Of a stretch of DNA of 64,000 bases, positions 30,357-40,248 are shown one piece after another. The stretch covers positions 107,158,578 through 107,222,577 of the forward strand of contig OZ038382.1 of the NCBI GenBank assembly GCA_964036045.1, given 5' to 3'. The position numbers and the translations under genes were made by a program. The stretch's first letter is position 1, and every line of letters starts with the position of its first letter. The stretch comes from Eutreptiella sp. 'Long Island Sound 2002'. Taxonomy: Eukaryota > Euglenozoa > Euglenophyceae > Eutreptiales > Eutreptiaceae. The notes under the pieces are model-generated. The model searched no databases and was not told where the DNA came from. It was given only the letters and a program-made list of their open reading frames with translations.

Positions 30357-33225
30357 TGGTAGCAGAGGCTACCTGAATGTTGTTCCTTTGGTGTCCCAAC
30401 CACAGCCCGCTCCCCAGTACGGCCCCGTAGACCCCGCCGCTTCTGGAGAAGTAACGATTACACTGCCTTGGTGCTGCGCGAACGAGGCCTTGAGAGGAAT
30501 GCCTTGCGCGAGTCCAAGCTGCCCAAGAAGGGCACAAATCAGCAGCTGTGGGGACCCAGATTACCACAATCCCAGTCCAAATTGGCCATCGAGCAGCTGG
30601 AATCAGCCGGCCTACGACGATGGCAACGCTCCGGTAGACCTTACGGAGCTGGCAGGTACCAACATTCCTTACCAATGTCCGACATTTGAGACCACGGACG
30701 CCGATCTTGACGACATTGAGATGGGTGGTCCACTTGAGGTACCAAGCTATAATCGACCAGCCTCTTGGGCACAATGGGACGACCATTTGTCTCCAGAAGT
30801 GACCCGTAACCTTGAGGCCCTTGAGGCCCTTTGTCTCTTAGCCACGTCTAAGCTGATCGGACAAGAAAGAATCGCCTCTGATTTTTTAATGAAATATTTT
30901 TTCCTCCTTCAGGACGAAATTAATACCAGGATGTGGTGGCGTTCTCAAGAAGATGACTCTTTTGCCATTTTTTTGCAGATCTGGGAGGCAAGTCCCTTCC
31001 CGAAGGAGAAGACCAAGGCACCTGTTGCCGGGCCCTCCGCCCCTCATCCCCCTGTTTCCATCCGCGACGATCTAGCCGCCGCGGTTGAGGAAGGAATTTT
31101 AGAGGCGGCCAGGCAGGCAAGCCTGGAAATTAGGGCTGAAGGAGTTCCCCAAGTGGACTCCTGGCTGCGGACCACCGAGATCAGCGGTCCGACAGCCTGC
31201 TCAGGCCCTTCAGGACACGGTATGTACTGTCCTGCCGACTGCTCCTGCAGATTCCAGCGAGATGCTGAGCTCCAAACACTCAAAGATCAAATGCACTTCA
31301 TCATTGAAACGCTGGGAATAAAAAATCTTTTCAAGACGCACATGCGGTCTGAGGGCGCATCATCGGTGGAACAAGCAACAGAACCGTCGGAGGAGGCGAC
31401 AGAAATTTTTTCAATTGCTCCTTCGGTGGACTCCAAGACCACCGATGCAAGGATCAGCAGGACCAAGCTAAAGGAAAGGGTTGAAATCTCTCGTTCTGAG
31501 AGTAGGACGGCGAAGGCTAGGACTGAGGCTCAGAATGCCAAGCGAACTGCCTCCCGTACTGCCCCGCCTGCTGCTGATTCCAATGCCTTAGCCCAGCTGT
31601 TGCTCGCCCAGACCCTCGCCGGAGCAGGTGTGGCGAATGATGCCGCCAAGGTGTCTGCCATTACGGCCGGTGTTGGGCTGGATTCGCTTCTTAATCCTAC
31701 TTCATTGCGACTTCGTCAGGTTGCCAAGCAACCGAAGTATAATGCGAACCCCAGACGCTGGCCTCAGTTCCAACGGGAATTGAAACTGTGGGTTAAGACT
31801 CAAAAACTCCAAGATGATCAGTTCCTAATGGCCCTCTTGGATTGCCTTGAGGGAGCGCCGGCCAACACTTGGCTCAGGACTTGGAGTGATCGTGAGGATA
31901 CAAGTTCCCCCCTTACCTTTGATGAGGTGTGGGAACAGTTGGAGGTACGTGGATCCCGGCTGCCAGAGGACCATTACCACCAATTGTTGAAGAATTTTCC
32001 TTCATTCTCGCGATTAATCTTGCACGAAGTGCAAGACAAGAGACAGCGCTTCTGGAACTTAGTGGAAGAAGCTGAACATTCAGGCGAAAAATTTTCTAGT
32101 GCCGAGCTGAAAAATCTGATTTTTGACAAGATCCCCTCAGAAACTGCCGCCACCCTTCGGAACAAACAGTCCGAAGAAAAGGTCAAGACCTGGTGGGCGG
32201 AGGTCGAAGGCTTCGATGCCTCGGCCAACAAGTTTACCGTCAGGGAGGCACTTCAAAAGTGCTCCCCCACGTCGTTTTCGAAGGTGAAATTCACTGAAAA
32301 CACGTGGAAAATCAAGTTTAATGAACACGAGGATCGGGACTTGTTTGTCCAAGTCCTCAACAGGGGAGTCAGTTACCATGGCCATCGCCTGAAGGCCAAA
32401 AACTGGGTGTTTTCGTACCATCCGAAGGAACTCTGGGCAGAGGTTGAGCGGCTCGCCGACGCCGCCAATCAGAATTTCCATGAGGGTCTTGGGGGAAACA
32501 AGAATACCCAGCAAAACACCCAAAATGGGGCCCAAAAGGGCAACAAAAAGGTGAATGACACCCGGAATGTTGAGGATCACTGTAGTATCTGCCTTCTTTT
32601 AGGTTCTATGAACCGAGCTAAGACGCATTCTACTGGTAATCACCGATGGTCTCCTTACGATCACAAGGTGATTGGTGAAAATATCAGTAATCCGCAGAAT
32701 TCAGACAGGAATGACAGACAGGTGCATGGTGGGAAGGCTGGAAAAGGGAATCCGACCCCCTCCGGTGGAAACAAAAATACTGGAGGCCCTGGCGGGTCCC
32801 AAGGCACAGGAAATCGGACTCCATCCGGCTCCGGTGGGCAGCCGAACGGCCAGAAAAATCCCAATAGCAACGCCAGAGGCGGAAATCGAAATCCAGGCCA
32901 AACCCCTCAATCCGGTACAAACAAGGGAAATGCTCCAGGATTCCAGGGTAAAGGTAAGGGAAATCCTTCGGGAACCCCTTCCTCTGGTAAGGGCAGAGGG
33001 CGTGGCGACGGTGGAGGTCCATCATCCGGCGGCCGTGGCCGTGGACGTGGAAAGGGCAACCATCGTGTGGATCAGGTCTCAGGTGCAGATCAGGTGTCCG
33101 ATGCGGATCGAGATTATGCTGAAAATGCCTTGAATCCAGCAGATGATCCGCTCCAAGATGAGTGGGTCGACGAATCAGGGTGTGTTCACAATGTTAACGC
33201 AGTCACTGGAGGTCAGAACGCCTAG
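30193..33225 (+). CDS. element 2 gag (starts within the LTR)
   Basis: 1010 codons from ATG 30193 to TAG. The first 54 residues are LTR-encoded, and the PBS is translated as part of HGSRG. Residues about 400-450 are charged and helical. The gag core lies around 505-690 (WPQFQRELKLWVKTQ, FDEVWEQLEVRGSRLP). A possible CCHH finger (CSICLLLGSMNRAKTH...H) is near 796-815. The C-terminal 200 residues are Gly/Asn/Gln-rich with RGRGRGKG nucleic-acid-binding repeats instead of a classic CCHC knuckle. It continues in frame into pol past a single UAG. Confidence 0.88.
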   Translation: MDLASVVAALASVGVRVSGSTPNSSVQVDSSRACPTGLAGPEPSGTFHDPGQHFHGSRGYLNVVPLVSQPQPAPQYGPVDPAASGEVTITLPWCCANEALRGMPCASPSCPRRAQISSCGDPDYHNPSPNWPSSSWNQPAYDDGNAPVDLTELAGTNIPYQCPTFETTDADLDDIEMGGPLEVPSYNRPASWAQWDDHLSPEVTRNLEALEALCLLATSKLIGQERIASDFLMKYFFLLQDEINTRMWWRSQEDDSFAIFLQIWEASPFPKEKTKAPVAGPSAPHPPVSIRDDLAAAVEEGILEAARQASLEIRAEGVPQVDSWLRTTEISGPTACSGPSGHGMYCPADCSCRFQRDAELQTLKDQMHFIIETLGIKNLFKTHMRSEGASSVEQATEPSEEATEIFSIAPSVDSKTTDARISRTKLKERVEISRSESRTAKARTEAQNAKRTASRTAPPAADSNALAQLLLAQTLAGAGVANDAAKVSAITAGVGLDSLLNPTSLRLRQVAKQPKYNANPRRWPQFQRELKLWVKTQKLQDDQFLMALLDCLEGAPANTWLRTWSDREDTSSPLTFDEVWEQLEVRGSRLPEDHYHQLLKNFPSFSRLILHEVQDKRQRFWNLVEEAEHSGEKFSSAELKNLIFDKIPSETAATLRNKQSEEKVKTWWAEVEGFDASANKFTVREALQKCSPTSFSKVKFTENTWKIKFNEHEDRDLFVQVLNRGVSYHGHRLKAKNWVFSYHPKELWAEVERLADAANQNFHEGLGGNKNTQQNTQNGAQKGNKKVNDTRNVEDHCSICLLLGSMNRAKTHSTGNHRWSPYDHKVIGENISNPQNSDRNDRQVHGGKAGKGNPTPSGGNKNTGGPGGSQGTGNRTPSGSGGQPNGQKNPNSNARGGNRNPGQTPQSGTNKGNAPGFQGKGKGNPSGTPSSGKGRGRGDGGGPSSGGRGRGRGKGNHRVDQVSGADQVSDADRDYAENALNPADDPLQDEWVDESGCVHNVNAVTGGQNA
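30357..30368 (+). other. element 2 primer-binding site, initiator tRNA-Met type
   Basis: TGGTAGCAGAGG immediately follows the 5' LTR. It is complementary to the 3' end typical of eukaryotic initiator tRNA-Met (ends ...CCTCTGCTACCA). It lies inside the gag reading frame. Confidence 0.85.
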
Positions 33226-33258
33226 GGGAGCCACGAAAATCGCCCCTCCCCAGGCGAT
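33223..33258 (+). promoter_or_regulatory. gag-pol UAG with downstream RNA structure (candidate readthrough signal)
   Basis: UAG GGG AGC followed by the perfect 6-bp hairpin ATCGCC / GGCGAT (33239-33244 with 33253-33258), loop CCTCCCCA. The loop could also pair with GGGGAG at 33225-33230. The downstream frame has no Met for well over 500 codons, so it can hardly be translated except by readthrough. The arrangement resembles gammaretroviral UAG suppression; efficiency is unknown. Confidence 0.55.
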
Positions 33259-36200
33259 TTCAGGCATGATCCCCAGATTCCATCTCGACCACTACTTGAT
33301 GTAGGGTCGCTTGTCTCCTCTCCCTTGGATCCGGCAGCGGATCCTTCTGTTGTAGTGGACGAGGTTGGTGTACAGTCCAAGCACAGGGCTCGTCAGTTTG
33401 TCACAAAGCTGTGGGTCTCTGATCGCAAGGGAAATTTCCACCTCGCCACTTGTTTGTGTGACAATGGATCAGAGGTAAATCTCCAATCCAATTCTTTCTT
33501 ACCCGACGACTGCGTGTTTGAGTCGCCTCATCCTGTTACCCTCGAGGGAGTTTCTGGACATTCTCTCGCAGGTGGGCAACGCGGTTGTTATATATCAACT
33601 CATTTGGTCGCTCAAGACCTTTGGGAAGAAGGCAATGTGGAGGAAGTTATCCTTAAGGATGACTACTTCTATCGTGCAGACATAAAGTATGACCTTTACT
33701 TGGGCCATCCTTGGCTTAGCAAGAACAGGGTGGCGCCCGTAGGTCATCGGCGTTGCTTTTTGCTGGAGTCAGGTCCCTTGGAGCGTCCTGAATTTCGTTT
33801 TTTGCACGCAGGGTTTAAAAGTGCAGAAGAATTTTTGAAGCGAAAGGTTACACGAAAGTTTGGCGAAGATGTCACCATTGCAGAGGTGAATGGGAGTGCC
33901 GATTACTCCCGAGAGTTAGAATGTCTTCGTAGGGACTCCCAGCCACGACGCCCTTCGCGCTGGCACTCTTCATCCTACAGAGTTGTCGACAAATGGCGCG
34001 ATGCAATTTGTGAATATTTTTATGAACACCATTCCTTTTGGCCACAGTATGATGCCTTTGCTAAACGTGAGAACAAGCGCTTTGACAAGCACTTTCGCGA
34101 CGCTTGGACCCATAAATGGGACAAGAAGTTATGGATTAATCCTCCGTTTCACTTAATCCAGCAGGTCATCCACAAAATCAAGCAAGATAAAACCCAGGCG
34201 ATTTTAGTTGTGCCCTTGTGGGACGACAAGCCTTGGTTTCAGGAATTACAGGACATTTGTGTAGATTACATCGAACTTCCCAGGAAGATTAAGCTGTATG
34301 CCAGGGACGACACAGGTCCCCTGCCACAGCGGTCCTGGAGTTCGCTTGCATTCCTGGTGGATGGAAAGCTTTCTGACTCTAATTCTGCTGATTCTGGTAC
34401 TGATTCCTGTGTTGGGTCTGAATCTGAGGTTGAGCGTGGTACTGATGATGAATCTATTTTTTCTGATTTTTGTCCGTCAGATACCCAAGGTGATCCAACG
34501 TCAAATGGATCCGCCTCGTCTCCCTCTTCCCCAATACGATCTACATCGGAAAGAATCTTCAGTGCACGGGCGAAGAAAAATTTTAAATCGCGCCGCAAAT
34601 TCAGAGTTTTTTATGAAAAACCCCGTGTGGAAGCTTTCATAGATCCTTTCGAGGAGCTGGATCACGAAGAGAATCTCTGGAATGTCGACACTCGACCCAC
34701 CTATCTTCAAGAGGCAGTTGATACGGACCTTTTTAGGGACATCCGTAAGAAGATTCTTCCTGCCAAGGCCGAAGAAGTCGCCAAAGTTTTTTCGACAGTA
34801 ATTCCTGGCGATCAGGTGGATACTGAGTTGTGTTCCAAGTCAAGAGAAAAGATTTTTGAGGAACGGAAGGACACAACCCTTTCGGGGAAGTTGATCAAAG
34901 ACCCCCCTGTCCGTGGGCAGTTCGGTGAAGCCTTCATCGAGCTTCGTGAAGGCTACAAGGCGAAGAAACAGCGTCCTTATGAGAGCCATGGACACAAACA
35001 TGAGATACTCAGAAAAATAATCGAGAGAAATCTCAGGGAATTTGGTTGGCTTGAGGGTTGTATGACCAGCGAATGGTGCTGTGCACCCTTCACAGTCCCG
35101 AAGCCGCCGCCTGCAGACCAGAACACTATTGATGGTTGGCGAATGGTTGTTGATTTTCGCAACCTCAACGCCGAAACCAAGGCGGATTCACACCCCCTGC
35201 CCCTCATTGAGGAGGAAATCGCCAAGAGGGCAAGAGGTCGTTTGTTTTCTGTGCTGGATCTCCGTCACGGCTTTCACCAAATGCCGTTGAGGAAGGACAG
35301 CCGACCTCTCACCTGTATGAGCACGCCATGTGGCCCAGTCCAGTGGACGGTCATGCCCATGGGCCTGAAGAACGCCCCTTCGTTTTTTCAAAGAATGATG
35401 GAGGATGTGCTTTTTACAGCTCATCCTGAGCTTCGTGCCTTCGTGAGTGTGTACATAGATGACATAATCATCGCGACAGAGGGGGAGGGACTGACCGAAG
35501 CCGAGCTGGTGGCCCTACATGAAAAGCAGCTGAACCAGGTTTTGGACATTCTTGATGCCAATCAGCTGATTTGTGGGCCAAAGAAGGGAAAATTATTTTT
35601 AAAATCAGTCGAATTTTGTGGTTCTCTCCTTGAGAATGGCACCCGACGACCCAGTCCAGGGAAGCTCGTCGCTATTCAGAAGTGGAAGCGCCCTGAGACG
35701 ATCACGGAATTGAGAGGATTCCTGGGTTGTTGCAATTTTTACCACACTTTTGTGCCGAATTATGCCAAGTTTGCTGCCCCCCTCACTGAATTATTGAAGG
35801 TAGGGAGAGATGCGGGCAAGGCAGGTTCAAAGGTTCGTGTCAAGTGGACTGACGAGTGCGAGGAGGCCTTCCATCACTTGAAGGCGGCCCTCTGCGAAGT
35901 CGCCACGTTGCATGTGCCGCAATTCGACCGACCCTTCTACATAAGAACCGACGCTTCTAGGTACGCGATCGGAGCTGTCCTTGAACAGGTTGATGAAGCC
36001 ACAGGTGATCATTACCCTCTTGCATTTTGGTCTCGGAAGCTAGCCCCACGCCAAATGCAATGGTCGCCGCGTGAGCAAGAAACCTACGCAATAATCTGTG
36101 CTTTGAAAAAGTACCAATCGTGGGTTGGCACCAATCGAGTCGAGGTCCTGACGGATCATCGATCTCTGGAGTATTGGGCCACTGAACACATTGATACTGT

Positions 36201-36507
36201 CGCGAGCCCAGCTGGTCGACGGGCCAGATGGCATGAATGTCACAGTCTGTTTGACCTCCATGTGTCGTATTTGCCTGGAAAACACAACACGGTAGCGGAT
36301 GCTCTGAGCCGATGGGCTTACCCCGCTTCAGAGGGGCTGCAAAGTACCAACATCCATGGTACGGAGCAGGACCGCCACGTCGTAATCGAGTGGGATCAGG
36401 AAGAAAAAAAGCTCATTCGACGTGAATGCATGCAATGCACTGTTAAACAGCACGCATGCCCGTGTCATGACAGCACGGCCTTTTCAGATCCGGCGCATGC
36501 TCATTAA
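33226..36507 (+). CDS. element 2 pol part 1: protease, methyltransferase-like, RT, RNase H
   Basis: In frame with gag. Counting from the TTG codon at 33325, the protease active site is DNGS at residues 46-49. A DNA adenine methyltransferase-like domain covers about 220-345, with DAFAKREN..F and the catalytic-type motif NPPF at 272-275 (34138-34149), then VVPLWDDKPWFQEL. An acidic Ser-rich linker follows. RT has PMGLKNAPSFFQ and YIDD at 710-713; RNase H has RTDASRYAIGAVLEQ and a TDHRSLEYW block. It ends at TAA after a Cys/His-rich tail. The first Met is about 600 codons past the UAG. Confidence 0.9.
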   Translation, partial: GSHENRPSPGDFRHDPQIPSRPLLDVGSLVSSPLDPAADPSVVVDEVGVQSKHRARQFVTKLWVSDRKGNFHLATCLCDNGSEVNLQSNSFLPDDCVFESPHPVTLEGVSGHSLAGGQRGCYISTHLVAQDLWEEGNVEEVILKDDYFYRADIKYDLYLGHPWLSKNRVAPVGHRRCFLLESGPLERPEFRFLHAGFKSAEEFLKRKVTRKFGEDVTIAEVNGSADYSRELECLRRDSQPRRPSRWHSSSYRVVDKWRDAICEYFYEHHSFWPQYDAFAKRENKRFDKHFRDAWTHKWDKKLWINPPFHLIQQVIHKIKQDKTQAILVVPLWDDKPWFQELQDICVDYIELPRKIKLYARDDTGPLPQRSWSSLAFLVDGKLSDSNSADSGTDSCVGSESEVERGTDDESIFSDFCPSDTQGDPTSNGSASSPSSPIRSTSERIFSARAKKNFKSRRKFRVFYEKPRVEAFIDPFEELDHEENLWNVDTRPTYLQEAVDTDLFRDIRKKILPAKAEEVAKVFSTVIPGDQVDTELCSKSREKIFEERKDTTLSGKLIKDPPVRGQFGEAFIELREGYKAKKQRPYESHGHKHEILRKIIERNLREFGWLEGCMTSEWCCAPFTVPKPPPADQNTIDGWRMVVDFRNLNAETKADSHPLPLIEEEIAKRARGRLFSVLDLRHGFHQMPLRKDSRPLTCMSTPCGPVQWTVMPMGLKNAPSFFQRMMEDVLFTAHPELRAFVSVYIDDIIIATEGEGLTEAELVALHEKQLNQVLDILDANQLICGPKKGKLFLKSVEFCGSLLENGTRRPSPGKLVAIQKWKRPETITELRGFLGCCNFYHTFVPNYAKFAAPLTELLKVGRDAGKAGSKVRVKWTDECEEAFHHLKAALCEVATLHVPQFDRPFYIRTDASRYAIGAVLEQVDEATGDHYPLAFWSRKLAPRQMQWSPREQETYAIICALKKYQSWVGTNRVEVLTDHRSLEYWATEHIDTVASPAGRRARWHECHSLFDLHVSYLPGKHNTVADALSRWAYPASEGLQSTNIHGTEQDRHVVIEWDQEEKKLIRRECMQCTVKQHACPCHDSTAFSDPAHAH

Positions 36508-38430
36508 ATCTGCACCAAATCACTGAAAGTCGTGGAAAAAGTCACCGATCCCTCCTCAGGGAGTGTGAAACGGTTTGACTATACCCGACGTGTAAGTGGA
36601 TTTCGGTTGATTCAGGGCATTAAGCGTCGAGATCCGGCCAAAACTCCACCCCTGCCGAAAGATTCCCTTATCATCCGTGACTGGACGTCCGATTATCTGC
36701 ATGATGCCATGTTTGAAGAGGTCTTTGAGAATCTCAAATCCAAAGATGCTCACAAGGATGGCATTTTTTCTGAATATTCGTTGGATGGGGGGAAGCTGTG
36801 GATGGAGGGTAAATTGTGCGTACCAGACGCCCTGGCCCCCCGAGTGTTAAACTGGTGGCACAAATGGGAGTCCCCCCACGCACATGGCCGTAGATTGTGG
36901 TCGATGATTAAACATAGGTTGTTTGGCTCAAGGCTATATACTCATTGCATGAGGGTAGCCGCCGGATGTGCCCAATGTGCTGTCGCGACGCCACCCAGCG
37001 CGAAGAAGCACGGCCATCTGAGGCCACATCCTATTCCGGAGCGCCTCTTTAACAGAGTCACCAGTGATTTTTTCTACCTTGGTGAGCTCGATGACGAAGA
37101 GTGCCATTGGACGAATAAAAAAGTCAATGGTGTGCTCCTTATTCAGTGCCGTCATTCCGGCTACATTCAAGTGTTGCCTTGCAACATTGAGTCGATGACT
37201 GGCAAGGCTGCCGCCAAATGGTGCGCGCAGACCTGGATGGGAGGTTGGGACGTCCCATCCGAGGTGGTTACGGACTCAGGCAAAGAGTACACCTCCGAAC
37301 GGTGGAGGGAATTATGTGCTCGCCTTGGAATCCACCACCTCAGGTGTGAAATCCACTCGCATCGAGCGCTGCCTGGTGAAAGAGCCGGCCGCTCTATAAT
37401 AAATATGCTTCGTAAGGAGCTCGCGAGTGAAAAGGATTTCCATTGGCTTGAAGTTCTCTTCGCATTGCTTCGCCGATACCACAACACGCCTTTGTACCAT
37501 GGCCTTTCTCCAAATGAAATTGTCTTTGGACGAAAGAAGTGTTGGTGGAACATGCCGTTGAATAATCCTCGCCCTTGTAAAGATGCTTCGTTGTTTTTGG
37601 ACGACGTCCAACGAGCAGATACAACTGTCTCGAAATTAATCGATAAGCATCAAGCTGACTGGCTTTGGGTCCAGAATCAAGGCCGAAAATACCCCCACAA
37701 TTTTGAAGTCGATGATCGAGTTTGGCTTCGAAAATCCGAAACCACCCTGGACGGAGATGATAAGCTTCTTCCCTTGTGGGAGGGGCCATTCGCTGTTACA
37801 GCGCGTCTAGGTGAGAACAGGTGGAGGATTCGTGTGGATGTCAGCAGGGAGATTGACGTTTCGGGCGATCGCCTCAAGAGAGAGATCCCCTCCCCCAAGG
37901 ATCGGGTCAAACCCCTTTTTTGGACTTCGAAATTTTTGTCCGATCGGGTCATCGAAGGGGGGAAGTACGAACTCAAGAGGACTTTAGAAGCAAGACGTGA
38001 CGCCAAGGGCGAATGGGAGTTTCTATGTGAGTGGAGGGGCTTTGATTCCAGTCACAACAACTGGGAACCAGCCCATTCTTTTGTCCATGGGTACACCAAG
38101 GGGTTCATCGACTTCCTCAAGAAGCACCCCGAAATTGGCGTACTCCTGACAGACTGTCTGTCGAAACCAGACAGACAGGTGGAGAGCGACGGAAAAAGAC
38201 CTGTGGTGAATCGAGATCCAGCCTTTTACGGCCCTCATTCGTCACATTCCAGTACTGATCCGTCGATCCCCCCTCCTGCGGTCAGGCCAGCCCAGGAGCC
38301 AAATGAAGACCAAGCTTCGAGTTCGGCCGCTGATTTGCAGCGCCCAAGCCGTACGAGGGCCCCACCAGACAGGTTGGTGGTCACATGTATTCGTGCTTGG
38401 CCGAATTCAGGGAGATCCGTCGTGACTTGA
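36508..38430 (+). CDS. element 2 pol part 2: integrase and chromodomain
   Basis: Same frame as pol part 1, separated only by the UAA at 36505-36507; the first ATG is at 36709. It has an HHCC zinc region (HKWESPHAHG...CAQC). The catalytic triad is visible as Asp in TSDFFYLG, Asp in VTDSGKEYTS and Glu in GERAGRS. A GPY/F-type module (LLPLWEGPFAVTARLG) and a chromodomain (EFLCEWRGFDSSHNNWEP) follow. The C-terminus is a Pro/Ser-rich tail ending in TGA. Chromodomains of this class direct integration to histone-marked chromatin, which fits its location in satellite DNA. The UAA may be a mutation or a second programmed stop. Confidence 0.9.
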   Translation: MCTKSLKVVEKVTDPSSGSVKRFDYTRRVSGFRLIQGIKRRDPAKTPPLPKDSLIIRDWTSDYLHDAMFEEVFENLKSKDAHKDGIFSEYSLDGGKLWMEGKLCVPDALAPRVLNWWHKWESPHAHGRRLWSMIKHRLFGSRLYTHCMRVAAGCAQCAVATPPSAKKHGHLRPHPIPERLFNRVTSDFFYLGELDDEECHWTNKKVNGVLLIQCRHSGYIQVLPCNIESMTGKAAAKWCAQTWMGGWDVPSEVVTDSGKEYTSERWRELCARLGIHHLRCEIHSHRALPGERAGRSIINMLRKELASEKDFHWLEVLFALLRRYHNTPLYHGLSPNEIVFGRKKCWWNMPLNNPRPCKDASLFLDDVQRADTTVSKLIDKHQADWLWVQNQGRKYPHNFEVDDRVWLRKSETTLDGDDKLLPLWEGPFAVTARLGENRWRIRVDVSREIDVSGDRLKREIPSPKDRVKPLFWTSKFLSDRVIEGGKYELKRTLEARRDAKGEWEFLCEWRGFDSSHNNWEPAHSFVHGYTKGFIDFLKKHPEIGVLLTDCLSKPDRQVESDGKRPVVNRDPAFYGPHSSHSSTDPSIPPPAVRPAQEPNEDQASSSAADLQRPSRTRAPPDRLVVTCIRAWPNSGRSVVT

Positions 38431-40238
38431 GTCGCCGGCGCCCTAGATTGGCTAACAGTCGTCTAGTCCAGGGCGTCATGGCACTCGTCGCTAGGGCTCA
38501 AGGGTGTAGGTTCGAAATCCTTGCATGTCCAACTCCTACAAAAGCTCCAGCCTCGCCCCGTCGACCACTTATTCCAATGTGAGTGTTCTGACGACTTGAA
38601 AAAAACCACATTCTGCTCAATCCACTGTTCATTTTTCCTGATTACATCATGATGTGGAGAACTGCAAATGTTTGATAATTTGACGTCAATCAACTTTTCT
38701 TTGGTCTCCGTTCGGCAGACAAGGCGTAGATACGCTGCCGAAAGCCACGGAGTGTGCTGCCGTGTTCAGAAGAAACCAAACACAGGCTTAATTCAGGCAG
38801 ATTCGGGGTAATCTTGTCTCTGTTGGTCTGTGCATCTTTGGAATTGGGCTACTCGTGCAGATGGAAGCAAATGTACATAGTAAAAACGCCGGCCGGCGAC
38901 ATTCACCCCTACAGGCACCCCCTGTAGTACTGGCTGCACCAGATGCAACGCCAGGAACTCAGATCTTACCTTCATTTGCCGTGATGCTGAAGTCAAAGTC
39001 CAGATTCAGATCCAGATTCCTTGAATTTACCTTGAATTCCTCAGGTTTGTCCATCATTCTGCCACTGTTGCACGAAACCCAGACGTCAATTGTTCAGACA
39101 ACCTTCAGATAGGAGCTCTAGGGACTTCTAACAGCAACCTCTGAAGTCCGTAAGCTTCGTTGTATTTTTGGCACACGCCAATGTGAGCTCAATCCGACCT
39201 GGAACTGTCGAAAATGGTGAATACAAGTGTCTTGTGGGACTCAATCGAAAGATGGGCCTTGTCCAAGTCGATTGACACCGCCGCCACTGTAAATACGGTG
39301 TCTCTCAGTTATATACTGTCAGTAAAGCGCCTTCAGCGAACCTTCGGCGCGTTACATGCCAAGGATCCAGGGCTATCATGTCCCATCATGATGCATCATC
39401 ACATGATCCACATTTTGATGGAATCTGTTGGATGCTCGCGAACCAACGTGCCGGAAAGCACAATTGAGCTGAATAAACGACAATATATATTAACCCTAGT
39501 CTAAACGAAAGTGTTAGTAGTTTCAGTTCTAGACATTCCGCTTCATTTCACCTTCATCTTAGGGAATTTGCTGATTTTAGTACAATTTAGGTTGATTTCC
39601 TTGTCATCTCCTCTCATTCCTCGAAGATCTGTTTACGGCCTTGCCTAACCTTGTGGATGCTGATGTTTTTCTGTTCACTTAGGACCTGCAGACTACATTT
39701 GTATTTGTTTTTCCTCTCTGTGATTGTTTAATCTCCTTCATCTCTGCCCAAATTGATTCTTAATCTTGCTGAATTTTGTGATCATCCACCAGATGCGCCG
39801 AATCTGAAGCACATGCTGCACTTTTCAGAACGAGAAAAGCGGGAGTAACACGATGTAGAGTTCGGCGAGGACACCGTAGCGTGCCCGCGACAGCGAAACT
39901 GTGCCAGAACGCTGAGATGTCACTCCATTTCTTGATTCCCCCACTCAATCCACCAATAATCTACCTCATTCTCAACCAATGCATGGTTTGGTATCGATTC
40001 TCGATACGTTTACATGCTTTTTAGCCCTTAACCTAATGTATTACTGCACGGAGGACTGTTCATCACTCCTCATTCTGTCTCATTTCAGGTTCATCCATCC
40101 TGATTCAGTGCCAATTCAGCCCAAATCAGGTCAGATCAAGCAGATTTCGCTCCATCGAGACTACATTTCTATTTTTTTCTGGGACTTACCCGCACTACGT
40201 TCTTCGTTGACGTAGCAACACACCCCAGTGTGTTTTTG
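38431..40238 (+). other. element 2 3' non-coding region
   Basis: 1.8 kb between the integrase stop and the polypurine tract, unusually long. No sustained ORF is visible. A stem-loop is present at about 38708-38741 (TTCGGCAG / CTGCCGAA), bracketed by CTCCG / CGGAG. The region may hold packaging or export signals, or be the remnant of a lost ORF. Confidence 0.6.
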
Positions 40239-40248
40239 GAGGGGGAGT
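40239..40248 (+). other. element 2 polypurine tract
   Basis: GGAGGGGGAG directly upstream of the 3' LTR, preceded by a T-run (TTTTT), as is usual for LTR elements. Confidence 0.8.

Noticed and set aside
33225-33258. Classical H-type pseudoknot after the gag UAG
   Set aside because: Both stems can be drawn, but only one nucleotide would have to span the six-pair first stem, which is sterically doubtful. Reported only as competing pairings.
33223-36507. Stop-codon reassignment (UAR as Gln) to explain in-frame stops in element 2
   Set aside because: The calcineurin B gene ends at a normal TAA in the expected place, and the dUTPase stop replaces an Arg, not a Gln. Readthrough or mutation fits better.
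38456-38535. tRNA-like segment with a B-box-like GGTTCGAAATCC
   Set aside because: No proper A box, the T-stem has only three good pairs and no acceptor stem can be drawn. It lies in the element 2 3' non-coding region.
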